Shown here piece by piece: positions 48,299 through 61,300 of a DNA stretch of 64,000 bases (positions are counted from its first letter, which is position 1; each line of letters starts with the position of its first letter). The notes under the pieces are model-generated. The model was not told the DNA's origin. It ran no database searches and was given only the letters and a program-made list of their open reading frames with translations. Made by a program: the position numbers and the translations under genes. Origin of the DNA: Gavia stellata (taxonomy: Eukaryota > Chordata > Aves > Gaviiformes > Gaviidae); NCBI RefSeq assembly GCF_030936135.1, contig NC_082596.1, forward strand, positions 19,974,388 to 20,038,387. The letters are read 5' to 3'.

Positions 48299-51200
48299 AT
48301 TCTTTATATAACTAATTTATCACTGCATTACTAAATAGAAAAGCTTCCTTTCCATCCTGTAGTATGTAGCCATTAAGTAATCTTGCTTGACTTTCATGCA
48401 CAGCCTTTTGTATTTCTTATTAAGGAAAAAAGAATTATATGCACTAAATTCAAGTTATTAGAAGATGGATTCTAGACATAGTGTTAGCATTTGAATTCAA
48501 ACCCTCTAAATACTTGAGTACCTAGCATGTTGCTTTATAAAAATAGTTATCTACATGGATATGCTTGTGTGTGCATGTCTGCATGTGTATTATTTGCATT
48601 TAGGGAAATAGAGTGCATAGCATGGAAAGATAAGGTCATGAAGTTTTGTTGGGGAAAGCATTTAGGAAAGCAAAGGATTTTCATTCTAGGTGGTTTTTTT
48701 GGGTGGGGGAGAATCATGAAACTGTTCTTTGTTTCTTCATACTTCAGCATTTGTTAGAAGAATTTCTACCTCTTGGTAAAATGCAAGTTTCTTTTCTTTT
48801 TTTCATGCCCTTTGCCAGATCTAGTGGTCTCATTTCAAGAATTATTATTCTAAAGTTGGGAAAATAACTTAATAGAAAAAAACCCTTAAATTAATCTTGA
48901 ATCCTCCTTTTTCCCATTTTAACACAAATCAATTCAGCAAAAAAGACCTTTTTTATAGCTCAAAAACTTCAAAACTGAAGTTCTTACCTAAGCACCTATG
49001 TGCCAAGCCCAAGTGGCTGTTGGAAGTGTTGAGCTCCCAAAATCTGACTAAAATCAATTCCAGCTTCAGCCAAACTTTATTGTCTCAGTAAAATTTGGAT
49101 TGGGACATCTAGATCCCAGTTTTAATGGGGGGAAAACCCAACAGCTGGTTTTGAATATAACTGCGTAACCTCATATATACAGTCTAGAGGAGACAGCAAT
49201 CAAGGAAGGGAAATGAGGAAGTGAAATAAATACATTTTTTCATTCTTTATCAAGTTTTTCTGTTTATCTCATGATAGTGAGGAAGTCATCTTTATCATTG
49301 CAGCAGTCAATAGGCAGAAACCAGGCATAGATAATACTCTTTCTGATCTTTATTCAACAGACGAAGAACAGTCCTCTTCCATCCATTGACTATTTGATGA
49401 ATCCTCTCCTTGCAAAAAATATGTCAACAGATGTTTTGAAATTTAATCTGAACTACTGAAATATTAGCAAACTGATCCAGGATTGGGACAGAAACTTATC
49501 TCAGAATGAAATGCACATGAAAAAGTTAACAAACAGATTAGATAGATCAGAGCATTTTTCAATCCAAGTCACAAAAAAAAGATTTTTTTAATGCTTAACT
49601 GCTACTACCACTTCGATCATAGATTCCGAGGGCATTGCATTCCACCCAGTTACACCTGTACTGGGGCTAACAGCTTCTGCCTGTGTTCAACTAAAGCAGC
49701 ATTTCTCTTTATGGAAACTTCATTAAAAGGTTCACCTTGGAAGGTATTAGACAATAGCATTTAAGATGCTTTTCCAGAACAGAGGAGTTAAAAAGCAGAG
49801 GACATTTATACAAATCAGTGAACTGCTCTGGACCTTACATTTTTGGGAACGCCTCTGTTTCTTTTGCAAGGGAGCGGAAGTCAAAACACGGAGTATTTAT
49901 TCTGGTTTTCCTTTCTCAGCTGGAAGAAACTGAGCTGCTGCTGCCAGCTCTGGGGAACACTTATAGGCGAGTACTGCATTTCCAGGAAGTTTGAGTAACT
50001 CTGAAGTAAAGCTGCTCTTTCAGAAAGGCACCTTGTACTCAGGAAAGCATTGAAAAATGAAGGATCCACCATATTTCTTCATAGTCTGTTCTAGCGATTA
50101 AGCAGCTGTACTTTTACAAATGCCATCTTGTTTTAAATTTGAGTTTGACTTCTATTTCCATCTACTCTTTATGCCTTTCTGTGTTAGATTAAAGTGCCCT
50201 TTGTTTCCTCTTTTCTCCCTGAGGAGGTTCTGACACATCACAACCATATATTCTATCAACTTTCTTTTCAATAAACTAACACTGGGAGATTTTTAAAGCT
50301 TAACTAGCAGCACTAGCCCTCAGTAATTCCTTTTTCTCTTTCACAACTCCATTTTTTCCTTCTTCCTTTCAAAATTGTGAGTTGTACATCATGAGTGTCG
50401 GTCTCACCAATGCAGTATAAAAAGCTAAGATCAGTGTTACGCTCATCTCTGTTCATATGTATTGAAAGATCCCATGGAAGCAGATGATGAGTTTTTCACT
50501 ATGATTTCCAGTGCCATTACTTTTCAGGCAATCAAGCGTTGCTTTTGCCCTCTGCACTAGAAGTAAAAACTCAACACTGCGCTGACTTTGTATGCAGGCA
50601 GTCGAAGGGAGCTGGCCAACAGAAGAAGCCAGGTTGCTCTGCCCTTGTCAGTATTCACCCACAGACTGCCAGCCACAGATTTTATCAGCAGCAACTTGAT
50701 ACTTTATCTCAAGGACAATGAAAGAACAGATAACCTCTTTCCTAGTAACTCCAACAAACAGAAATCAGCAGGGATTGCTTAGAGGGATATTTATTATGAT
50801 CTACTACTAAATCACTTCACTAGTTATAAGGTAAGCGTAAAGAACATTTCTGAGAATAATACTGTTCAGATGGAAAGCACCATGGTAAATATGAAATACA
50901 CTAAAGCGAGATTAGGCCTTTTCTCATTCCAAGCAGAATGCTGATTAACCTATTCATTACACTGAAGTGGTGAAGTATAAATTATTTATGAGGAAAGGAA
51001 TTTATTTTTCCTCATTTTGGGCTCCAGTCATTACAAATTTGGCTCTGCAGCCACAGCTGTTTCTTTTAGAAACTGAATAGCTGAGAAAAACAGGCCAAGT
51101 AGAACACAATTATGATTTCAGTTGCAAATATTTATGAATTTAAAGAAAGCCCGCAAGTTAAAGCATTGGATATTTTTCATTGCTCCAGTGAAAACTCAAT

Positions 51201-51449
51201 CACTAAGTAAGTTAAAGCCAAACTGTCAAGGTGCCTCAATTACTACCATTAAACATACTCCATTATGTGAAAGAACAGATGAGCACATGGGCTAGGTAGT
51301 GCAGAGCTGTCACCCTAAAGGACCCTCCAGAGAGAAGAACTGAGAAGCAGCAATATTTTTTTAACAGCACTGATGGACTCTTACTGGATTTAAACAGATT
51401 TCAGACATGTTCTGCAAGTGATAAAGGTCCGTACTGAAACATTACATGA

Positions 51450-51554
51450 TGGAGCAACCTGGTCTAGTGGAAGGTGTCCCTGTCCATGGCAGGGGGGTTG
51501 GAACTAGATTATCTTTAAGGCCCCTTCCAACCCAAACCATTCTATGATTCTATG
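51450..51554 (+). mobile_element. Short CR1 LINE 3' end
   Basis: About 105 bp: GGAGCAACCTGGTCTAGTGG, AGGTGTCCCTGTCCATGGCA, then CCCTTCCAACCCAAACCATT and a terminal CTATGATTCTATG. This is the classic CR1 3' tail, strongly 5'-truncated. Confidence 0.93.
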
Positions 51555-54500
51555 CTGCTATGATTAAGGCAGTAAACAAAAATGAAGAATGGGAAAAAGG
51601 AATAGAGAAAAAAAAAAATTGAAAAACCTGTGGTGGCAAAATGATGAGGTTCTATCTAAGATGTAAGTTTGACATCTCAGCAGAATTTCTTAGTGATGTT
51701 ACTGTTTTATAACATTTTTTGACTGGACTATGTCAATGTGGAGAAGCAGTCATGGGGAAATAATTATCAAACAGATTAGAATCTAACCAGTTTCAGTTCA
51801 TTGTGTATTTCAGATCCCTCAGGGCCTGACTAAGGGAGAGTCTAAGCAAACTTTTTTCTATCGGTCATTCATTGACAGCAGTAGGACTATTCATTCACTG
51901 TCACATAGAATTTGGATTAGTGTGCATCCAGAGCTATACCAATTTACTCTAGCTGTTATCTGACCCATTATTTCAATATCAATTTACAAACTGATTTTGT
52001 TTACAAAAAGACCAAGCTGAATCAGCTACTAGAGTGTATATAGAGGGCTGCCATCCAAAAGAAGTATATGCCCACAACTTAGGTAATTCACATCAATCCT
52101 CAGTTGTCACTTCTTGGCTATCTAGTTCTGGGTGCTGTCTGTCTTTGTAAGGAATGGATGCATTTCATGACATTGAAAATGGTCAAATTTTGAAGAAAAA
52201 GTAGTTAATGCAGCTATCTGTCCATATATGCTATAGATATGGAACCTTTAACAGCACTGATCATCTTATTTGTCAGTGAGCAAAAAAACCTCAACAGGAC
52301 AATAATGTTCTGGCTGAATCCTGAATGTTACCGATTGTTTTCAGTACTCAACCAAATTACTAGAAACTGGAATGTGCAGAGAACAGTTTGCAAAACAAAG
52401 CCACCCTGTGCATCTGAGAATAAAACCTGCAGTTAAACCAAAAACATGAGGCCACTAAGGGGACCTATGTATTCCTCAAGAAACCATCTCCCATTGCTGG
52501 TATCACCCCAAATCTAACTTCATTCTTAGAAGATCCATCAAGATACCTCTGACCAGTCCGCTTCAGTGTAATTTGGATCTGCACATGTTGTCAAACATGC
52601 TTTTTGCCTAGCTACTGAATGGAGGCTGCACTGGTGAGATTAACAGAACTCACTGTGGGAACGCGTGGCTTTGGTCTGTTTACATCAGAGAGGAGCCTGT
52701 GTTACCCTGAGATGGGAGCTGCTGGTGTGCGTCTGGAAGGCAGTCACTCTCTCCTTTTGCTTCTGGGTCTCTGAATGCTCTTGCATTTTAAGCCAGTCTG
52801 GGCAGAACTGACAACTTATTTTTGGAAGCATGTGAAAGAGCTATTTGTCAAGCCTTTAACTTCAGATTGGTCAGCGCAACTTTCTGAAACTTCATATGGC
52901 GTTCAGTTTTTATTCTGTGCCAGGCATGGGCTGCCTACAGAGGACTACACCGCATTTACAGCAACTGCACTTCAACTGTCATGATCTAGACGGAATCTCA
53001 AATGTTTACTAATCAGACAACAAGCCTTCTACAGTTCAGTGTACAAATACCTTAAGTCTGGCCCTCTCCCATCACAGTGAAGGAAATCAAGTGGAAGCTC
53101 TGGAGCAAGGTATTGTGTGCCCATAACACACTGCAGCCATTCATCAATGGAAGACTTCTAAAGTCACTTGCAAAATACCGAAGAGCATCAGCAAAGACCT
53201 CTTAAGAACGAAAGACTAAGAATAGGGAGAATATTTTACAGCCTTGCCATATATTAAACATACTCTCAGCTAGTGTACATTCTGCTAGATTGTGTGAAGA
53301 AGTATTCTGTACTCCATCAGTTACTAGCATTGGGTAAATAAAGTCTAGAATGAAGAGCTCAGAAAAAATACACATGTATGCAATTCAAACAGAACATACC
53401 CACTGCAAACAAAGTTGCAATCAAACACTGCATTAACATACTCAATGCAAATAAACTTTTTAAAAAACAAGATGGACTTTTAAGTGGAAGAAAGAATCTT
53501 CTTTCTGACATCCACCATTATTTAACAGTGTAGAGACAAGCAAGTACACTCACACTGGCATGAAGGTAGATTTAAAACAGTACAGCAGAGGCCCTCAGAA
53601 GGAATGTCTGTATGCTGCAGCAGATCCCTGATCCTGGCTCCTGCGATGTTCCAGTCTCAGCAGGAACTCGGTCTTGCACAGGCAAAAGGTGTTCATGACT
53701 GCTTACAGCTCGTCCTATTGAGCGTCGGTATTGCCCAGTTTACATTGACTTTTGTCTAGTGCCAGACTTCAACTGTCACCTGTTGCTAAACTCTTCTGTC
53801 ACGTCTGTTCCCCAATTCGCAATCTGAGCAGAGAACTTAATAAAACACTCTCAGCCTGGCACTGGCAGTCCTGCTGCTGCCATTTCAGCCCAGGCCTGTG
53901 CAGGTGACGAGCTCAGCTAAGCCCCAGCCCCAGCTGCCTGACTTGCCAGTGAGCACGCAGCATGGGAAGTAAGCACTTCGCTCCGCAGCGTAGCCCGTTA
54001 TTTTTCTCCTCTAAAGCCAAGGGACCGGGAGGCAGCAGCGGGTTTGGAGACTGGAGGGGGAGCAGCCGCCACCCTCCCCACACCTGAGGCGTGGGTGCCC
54101 CTGAGCGGCCCCTCACACCGAGGAGTGGGGAAAGAGACACACATCCACCGGCGCAGGCACGACTTTCTAAGCAGCTAGTGAACAGCTCCACACTAAGTGA
54201 CAGTTTTTAGAGTATTCTTCTAATTAGGAAGATTAAGATTAATGTTGAGTCAATTAATTTTTCACAGTAGCTGAGTCACAACAGTATCTCATGGCTCATT
54301 CAGTTCCTGCTTATGCTTCTCCTCCACTTCACAGTCTATTAGACACTTACCTCAAATGGAAGCTGGCAAAAATTAAACGTTCTCACTTCAAAGCCCCTTT
54401 CCTGATCCTCTGTATTCATCAACTTTATTTTTGCAGCAATTTATAGACCTGGCTGACCTTGCAGTTCCTGATACAAGAATTTCATATGTATCCTCTTAAG

Positions 54501-55077
54501 AGACTTATGTTGGAAAATTATTGTATCACACAAATTTCAAAAGACCCCATAGATCCACATAATTAAAAAATTACCAGTAATATGGGCAAAGCTAGAAAAC
54601 AGTAGTTGTCGTGGCTCAGAATAGTGACTCTTTTTTTAATTAAAGTAAACGTGAAGGGAAAATTATTGATGAAAGATAGGACTGCCTTTTTTTGTTTGAA
54701 GAATTCATCCTCTTATGAATTACTGAGTGAATATTTGCAACACAAATCAGAGACTTCAGACCACTCACTCTCTAGCAAAGAAGTACCGAGAGGAATGCCA
54801 CCAACAGTGTCATGAAGTCTTCCTCACGCTGTCCAGCTCCTTAGGGAAAATTAGAAAGGATACGCTCAGTAGCATGTCATATCCCGTTTTCCACAGACTT
54901 TGTCCCCTTCTGCATTTCTAGTTAACCTACTTACTAATCGTACTTCTTTTTCGAAAAATCTGAGCAAGTTTACACAACCTTATAAAATTACGGATTATTA
55001 AAAACTGGAATAGGTGACACCATATTACAGTGCACTGATAGAGAGGACAGCCTTAGAACCATAAGTCCACAAAATTT

Positions 55078-55083
55078 TTTATT
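55078..55083 (-). terminator. ENY2: ENY2 poly(A) signal AATAAA
   Basis: The hexamer lies on the minus strand about 170 bases after the stop codon, giving a short 3'UTR that ends near 55,060. It is the first such signal downstream. Confidence 0.7.
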
Positions 55084-55252
55084 AAAATAACACCAAGTTT
55101 AAGAAATCAATGCAGTGCAAAGAAACTTCAACTCATCATACAAAAAAAGTAATAATGCTTTTCCATCCTTAAGTATGGAAACTGCATTCCAATCCTGACA
55201 TGATTGACATAATACAGAAACAGAAACACTGTATCCCAGATGAACATCAAAG
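55084..55252 (-). other. ENY2: ENY2 3' untranslated region
   Basis: Non-coding tail between the ENY2 stop at 55253 and the poly(A) signal at 55083-55078. A short 3'UTR is normal for this gene. Confidence 0.7.
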
Positions 55253-55329
55253 TTAAAGACTGGCATGCTGGGCAAGGAAGGTTCTTATTCTTTGCAAGAG
55301 TTCTTTCTTTACACTGTCTGGTACCAAGG
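55253..55329 (-). CDS. ENY2: ENY2 last coding exon
   Basis: Acceptor GTTTCAG, stop TAA at 55255-55253. It encodes [20 protein letters not shown] then HASL, identical to the human C-terminus. The first two bases complete the Ala codon. Confidence 0.98.
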
Positions 55330-58300
55330 CTGAAACACAAATAAGAAAGCAAGAAGTAAAAAAGACAAAATGGAAAATATGCTCATACCAACCTTTTACA
55401 ACAGCTGCTCCCATCCTTTCTTTATTTGTTCTTGCAATTCTGTTAATACCTGAAGTAACTGAAGCTACTTGATTTTCATATAGCATATCTGTATTTCTCC
55501 CATTTAAAATAGCCTAAAATTGAAGTCTTGAGAACACTTGTTATTGGTAGGTTTTTGCCTAGCCATAGTCAAGAAAATTGGAAAGTTTGAGGGAAAGGAT
55601 TATTCAACAGTAAACAGGATATAATCATCAGAACCTAGTTTGTTATCCTACTTTTTTTCTTCACGCATTTAAGAGCAAAAAAATATAAATCTCAGCCATG
55701 AACTCAGAGTAAGGGTCTTCAGCAAGCTATTTTGAAGGCCTGTTTTTAAGACTTAATGAATTTCTCACACTAACACCAGAGACTATTAGAGAGTCCAAGA
55801 AGAACTATATAAAGAAGACTGCAGTATTTCCTTGTAAGATTCCATTTTTCTGTATCTGTACACTATGACCTTTCCTTTTCCCACTTCCCATTACACTAGT
55901 ACTGTTAGTTCAGATTTTCCGTCTTAAAAAGAATTGGAGTTCTAAAACATCTCTGCCTCATACCCCAAGTTTTCTTGGGACCATTAAGTCAATTACAAAG
56001 ATTAATTCAGACTCATGATTAAATAACGTAACCTGCAAAGGTAGTCTACACACACACAGTTCATTACAGATTTTGAATGGCTGTTAATACAATATAAATT
56101 CACACATTTTATTTGTAGTTAATATCAAGCTATTAGCATTTTTCCTTGAATCCAACACACGCAAGTTCATAGTGGTGCTTTCAAAATATTAATGAAATAC
56201 AGGCAGGTTTGTTTATTGATGTACTACCACATCCATGTTGGCATTTTCTTACCTCTGCCTTTGGGAGTGATTTCTGCCACTAAATCATCAACAGTAACAT
56301 GCTCTAATCCTTTTTCTTTAATGACATCTGGGGAAGACCAAGACACATAGGTATTTTAGTCTTAATCCATTCATTAGAAGACAAAACCTGTGCCAATGAT
56401 CAAGAGACAAAACCTGCATGCACAGGTCATCAGAGAAGATGAAGTAGCTTGTGGGATGGTGTGCTTCCACCTTGCCCCCAACCCCCACCCCCGAGCTTTT
56501 CCTGTAACCCTGCTCAAGCGATAACCACCAGAGGCAATCGTGATGGATGCATTCGGCTCAGAGTGGATTCAGGGGAAACAGATAACAATACAATAGCCAA
56601 GGGCTAATTTATGGCAATGCGTCCACCTAACCACAGTGCTGGTCAATGTCCAACTCAAGCCAAACTTGGAAGAAACTAAAATCTCTGGTTGGTATGCAAA
56701 TATGACTGAGTTAATCATCTTACCCCCATAAATAGTGAGCAGCCCAAGAGCTCTTTGAGCTGTCTTGCACAGTGGCGGGCTGCATGCCAGGATCTCCCCT
56801 TCAGTAGGGACACCTCTCAAGGTTACTCCTCAAGGTTGAAAGATTACTTGCCGCAACAGATTCTTAATAAGTGACTAATAGCATGCTGAAACTTTGAAAC
56901 CTTAGCTAAGTGATATAAAGGATTGATTGTGCATATATATAATCCTTTAGACATCAACTGTTGACCAAATCTGGGACTAGGTCTGGATCCAGCCACACCT
57001 AGACTCCTCTCTGAGAAGGAGTTTAGAAGGCAAGGGGGTCCTGTCTGAACCTCACAACTCAATGGGAAGGTCTCCCTGACATCTTGGCTGACCCTATCCT
57101 CTATGCAGTAAATAATCAAGCGTACCTTGCCATTGAATCTTGTTAAACCACTGTCACATTTACCATTGAACTTTGTTAACTCACTGTTTATATCAATGAA
57201 GTATATTGTTGCTTCTCTCTCTCATAAGAGAAGTGCACTCTCACTCTATCTGCGACAGCTTGTGACATAAATGTAGGTTATTAATGCATTGTACAGTGGA
57301 TTTAGTCTGTCATTCATAACATAGGTTTAAGGATGGGAACTTGTCACTACTGATGCATCTTCATCAGCTCATATTTTAAAATCAAACGTTACCAAGTTTA
57401 AGCTTAGCTGAGCATTGCCAGATGTGCATATTACTGGACTGTTGTAGCAGTTCACAAGTTGGTCCGCTTATCTCTTCAAACACATTATTTACATAACAGT
57501 GAGAAAGAGATACAATTGGAAAAAGACTTTGGAACATACAACAAGGGAGAGCACAGAGACAGTAAATGCTTACTACTCTTTCTAACTAGTTTAAACAAAA
57601 TCTATCTATCTATTTCATCAAAGTAAAAAAGTATACCTGAAAGAAAGGTATAAATCTACAGCAAAATAAAAGCTATGGTTAGGATATACTGTATGATAAA
57701 TACATACCAGTATTTAAACACATTGTCTACTTATAGTGTCTTGAAGACTACTGAAAAATGCAGAAGTCAATTCTGAGAAGAAAGCTCAATTCAGTAGCAT
57801 AAAACTAAAATATTTTGTCTAAATATGAATGTTTTAAACTGTATGGCAGTACATAGGATTTATTGTCCCCAAGACACTGAATATGTTTTCTGAACTGACA
57901 TCACATGGACTTAATTGTAAGCTGTTTTTCTTGACTGAATTCCACGTAGAAATTAATCCTGGATTGCTCAATTATTGGCCCTAATCCACAATGGCAAGAG
58001 GGTCTGGAAGAAGCTACCAAAAAGAAACCCCCACACCCTAACAAAGCAACAACAAAAACAACAACAAAAAAAACCCCAATTGCCCATAAACCTTCTCTGT
58101 CCTTTCTGTTGGAGGTTATTAGGCCCTTAACAGGGACAACTGAACTTACATTTGCATTCTCAGCAGCTGCAGCTACAATTCAAGATACTAATGTAAACCA
58201 AACAATTCTACATAACTTTACTATAGCAGAGTATAAAGTGTATAGTTGAGAAGGCAGATAAACATCCCTTTTGCTATCTGTACTATTGAAATGAGTAATA

Positions 58301-61300
58301 TCTGGCAGTAGTATCAAGCAGACAACTGCAAGCATGATCCACCTATGAAAACAATTTAACATACTCAGGTCTAGAAAAAGATAAACTTTGTAATGCAATG
58401 TTGAGTTGCTGGGCACAACAGACCAAATCAGAATTAAAGTAAAAGCTCAAGGGATTTGTTGTTTGCTTTAAGGAAATCTCATCATGCAGTAATATTCCTG
58501 GATGCTTAAATACTATTTATAACAGTTTCATACAATTTACAAGTCAGTAAATTGTAATAACACTAAATACTTAACTCAAAACTCAAGATTTGGGTATTTA
58601 AAGGCTCACCTGCTTGTTTTCTCTCATCTAAGCAGATGATGTTATTTTCAAGAACTGTATTCAGAAAGACTACATACACACTTCTTTCTCTCCTATATGC
58701 AGACAACAAAGTTATCTAAAGTTTCTAAGTTGTATACCACTGTATTTTGCTCCACTTTCCTTTATCTGGCTTTTATTCTCCTGTGGTAAGGAAGTGATCG
58801 CTCTCAAAACAAAAAGCTGTATCATCATGATACACTGGAGCGTGTCCAGAGAAGGGCAATGAAGCTGGTGAGGGGTCTGGAGCACAAGTCTTATGAGGAG
58901 CGGCTGAGGGAACTGGGGTTGTTCAGTCTGCAGAAGAGGAGGCTGAGGGGAGACCTTACTGCTCTCTACAACTACCTGAAAGGGGGTTGCAGAGAGGTGG
59001 GTGTTGGTCTCTTCTCCAAGTGACTAGTGACAGGACAAGAGGAAATGGCCTCAAGCTGCACCAGGGGAGGTTCAGGCTGGATATTAGGAAAAATTTCTTT
59101 ACTGAGAGAGTGGTGAGACACTGGAATAAACTGCCCAGGGAAGTGGTGGAGTCACCATCACTGGAGGTGTTCGAGGAACGTGTGGATGTGGCATTGCAGG
59201 ACATGGTGTAGTGGGCATGGTGGTGTTGGGTTGATGATTGGACTTGATGATGATATAGGTCTTTTCCAACCTTAATGATTCTGTGATATGAATATTTAGG
59301 GAACCAATTCCAATACTTTTCTCAGAAGCTTCATCAGTTTCAGATCAGAGAAGAAGTTTCAAGATTGTTTTGGTTTTTTTTTTGCTAAGATGGCAAGATG
59401 GTTTCTTGCATGCAAAACAAACTTCCAGGGATACTTTCCTCTTGCCCAAGTCTCATTTAAATTGACTGTTAGGCAGTAAATCTTTCATCTGGGACTTTTA
59501 TTTGGCCAGAACCTCAGCTGATTACAAAGGAAATTAGCTATTTGACCACCATTACCTTTGCAGTGTGCCTTCAACTGATCCTTCCAGCCGCATTCAATTA
59601 ATTTGGCTCTCAGCAACTCTTTAAGGCTGTTAAGACAATATACAAACTTATTAGGAACAGTAAACATTCGTGATAGCTTAAATATGCTTCAGTGTGAAAG
59701 TTAAGCTTACAACTACTACTCATAGTGGAACTCCCAGACCAGCAGCAGAAATGGCTGAACAGCGCATGAATCCTAACCCGACTGAGTACCAATTTCGGTT
59801 TACCATGTTGGACTATGAGGAGTTGGTGGCTTCAGGCAGCGTTGATGCTGCAGCCACAGAAAAGAAGTAGAAGCCCTTGAATCACTTCAACTGCCTGAGT
59901 CTACTCTGTTAGTAAATGTGTGCTAACTTCCAAAGTTAGACTATTTCACCTGAAACCAGGCCTTCAAAATAAATAAAACCTTCCTCCCTCTTTTCTGAAA
60001 GGAGAATTCTGTACTACTGTCTTCAACTGCAGTTTTCTCTCTTTTCTGCAGGTTTCAGTTACACTTTACCTCGTGTTGGGTGAAGACAAAGGGATCATGT
60101 ATCTTATCTTTCTAGCCGTGGTTACCAATTATAAGCATAAGCAACAAGGATTCAGGTGTTAAACAGAGAAGACACACATCTGCCGCAATGATACATCTAC
60201 TCCATATATCAAAAGAGAATATTGAAAGCTAGCTAAAAAAGTGAAAATTAGTACTGAAAAACAGAAGACAGGAAAATGAAAGTAAGATATGATAAAATAA
60301 GCTTTAGTATCTTCATCCTTTATTCCATCAGCTAGCAAGCTACTTATTTTGTACCATCGTAAAAAACACTAGCAAAATTCTGTTTTTATGAATGAAAGGA
60401 TTGCAGCAAGAGGCTAAATTGTGTAGGTCTAATCCTTTTTACTCAGTGAATTGTGCAGAGGGCAGATGAACTGATAACAAAAAGCAGAGTAACAATACAG
60501 GTGAAATTCACTGCTCTGGGTGTATCTTAATTCAAGAAATCCAAGTGCTCTGTCTCTGAGCATCGTACAGCTCTGATAAAGCTTGTTTATAATACAACTT
60601 TTGACATCCAGTCAAAACTCCTCTTACTTTTAAATACCATTTCAAGAAATTTCTTGCTCTTCTGAAGCTCTGTGCAATCTCCAAGGGGATGGTCACAACC
60701 AGGAAAGAAATAGAGCACAGACACCATGTCAGTCTACAAAAGGTTACACTAGGTACAGGGCTACGCGATGACCTAGGAAGAAGACTCCTTCTCATACAGG
60801 CCTTGAAAAATGAAGGAAATAGAGCTTTTGGTGCATGGTGTTACAAATACGGTGAAATGATGAGGAGGGAAATGTCATAAGCATGCTAGTGATATGTAAA
60901 TACAATGCAAATACAACAGACTGAAGAGACAACAAAAGGCCAAAAACTAGCTGCCACAGACATTGGGTAATTTACTTGTTTGCCTTTATTGGGTTCTCTA
61001 CAATGACTTGCACAAATGCTGTTTTACGTGTTCCACTGTATGTTTCTTTCCCTGACAAGAGAAGGGATAGGAACACAAGAAAAACTTAAAAGCAAAAAGG
61101 AACGTTTTGTCTCATTACCAGGAAATAACAAGATTTAACTGCAACAAATTGCATTTAATGGTGATTTTTATATGAATGAAGAGCTTTCCAACAAAATATA
61201 CCAGAATAAGAAAAAGCTTTTGAGTTGATAAGCCAACCACCCCACCCTCTATTTTCCCAGATTCTCTTTTCAAGTGTAAAACTAAAATAAAACTGTTCAA

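Larger units (their letters stand above)
44231..55060. other. Intergenic gap between EBAG9 and ENY2, no gene recognised
   Basis: This 10.8-kb stretch separates the EBAG9 promoter from the ENY2 3' end. I find no coding exon, and in particular none resembling the IPT/TIG or G8 domains of PKHD1L1, which lies here in human. It holds a short CR1 copy (51450-51554) and a TTAGGG trio (48275-48298). A GC-richer part (about 53,600-54,200, with AATAAA near 53,840) looks faintly LTR-like, but I could not define its ends. Open frames such as 46542-46940 (minus) have no known domain. Confidence 0.65.
56328..59555 (-). other. ENY2: ENY2 intron carrying a solo LTR and a CR1 copy
   Basis: This 3.2-kb intron has been enlarged by two transposon insertions (56452-57257 and 58830-59286), together about 1.25 kb. 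The rest, including a CAA/A-rich run at 58047-58075, has no recognisable exon. Confidence 0.85.

Noticed and set aside
53590-54200. Possible LTR with AATAAA near 53,840
   Set aside because: Composition and poly(A) signal are suggestive, but no TG...CA ends with flanking duplications could be found.
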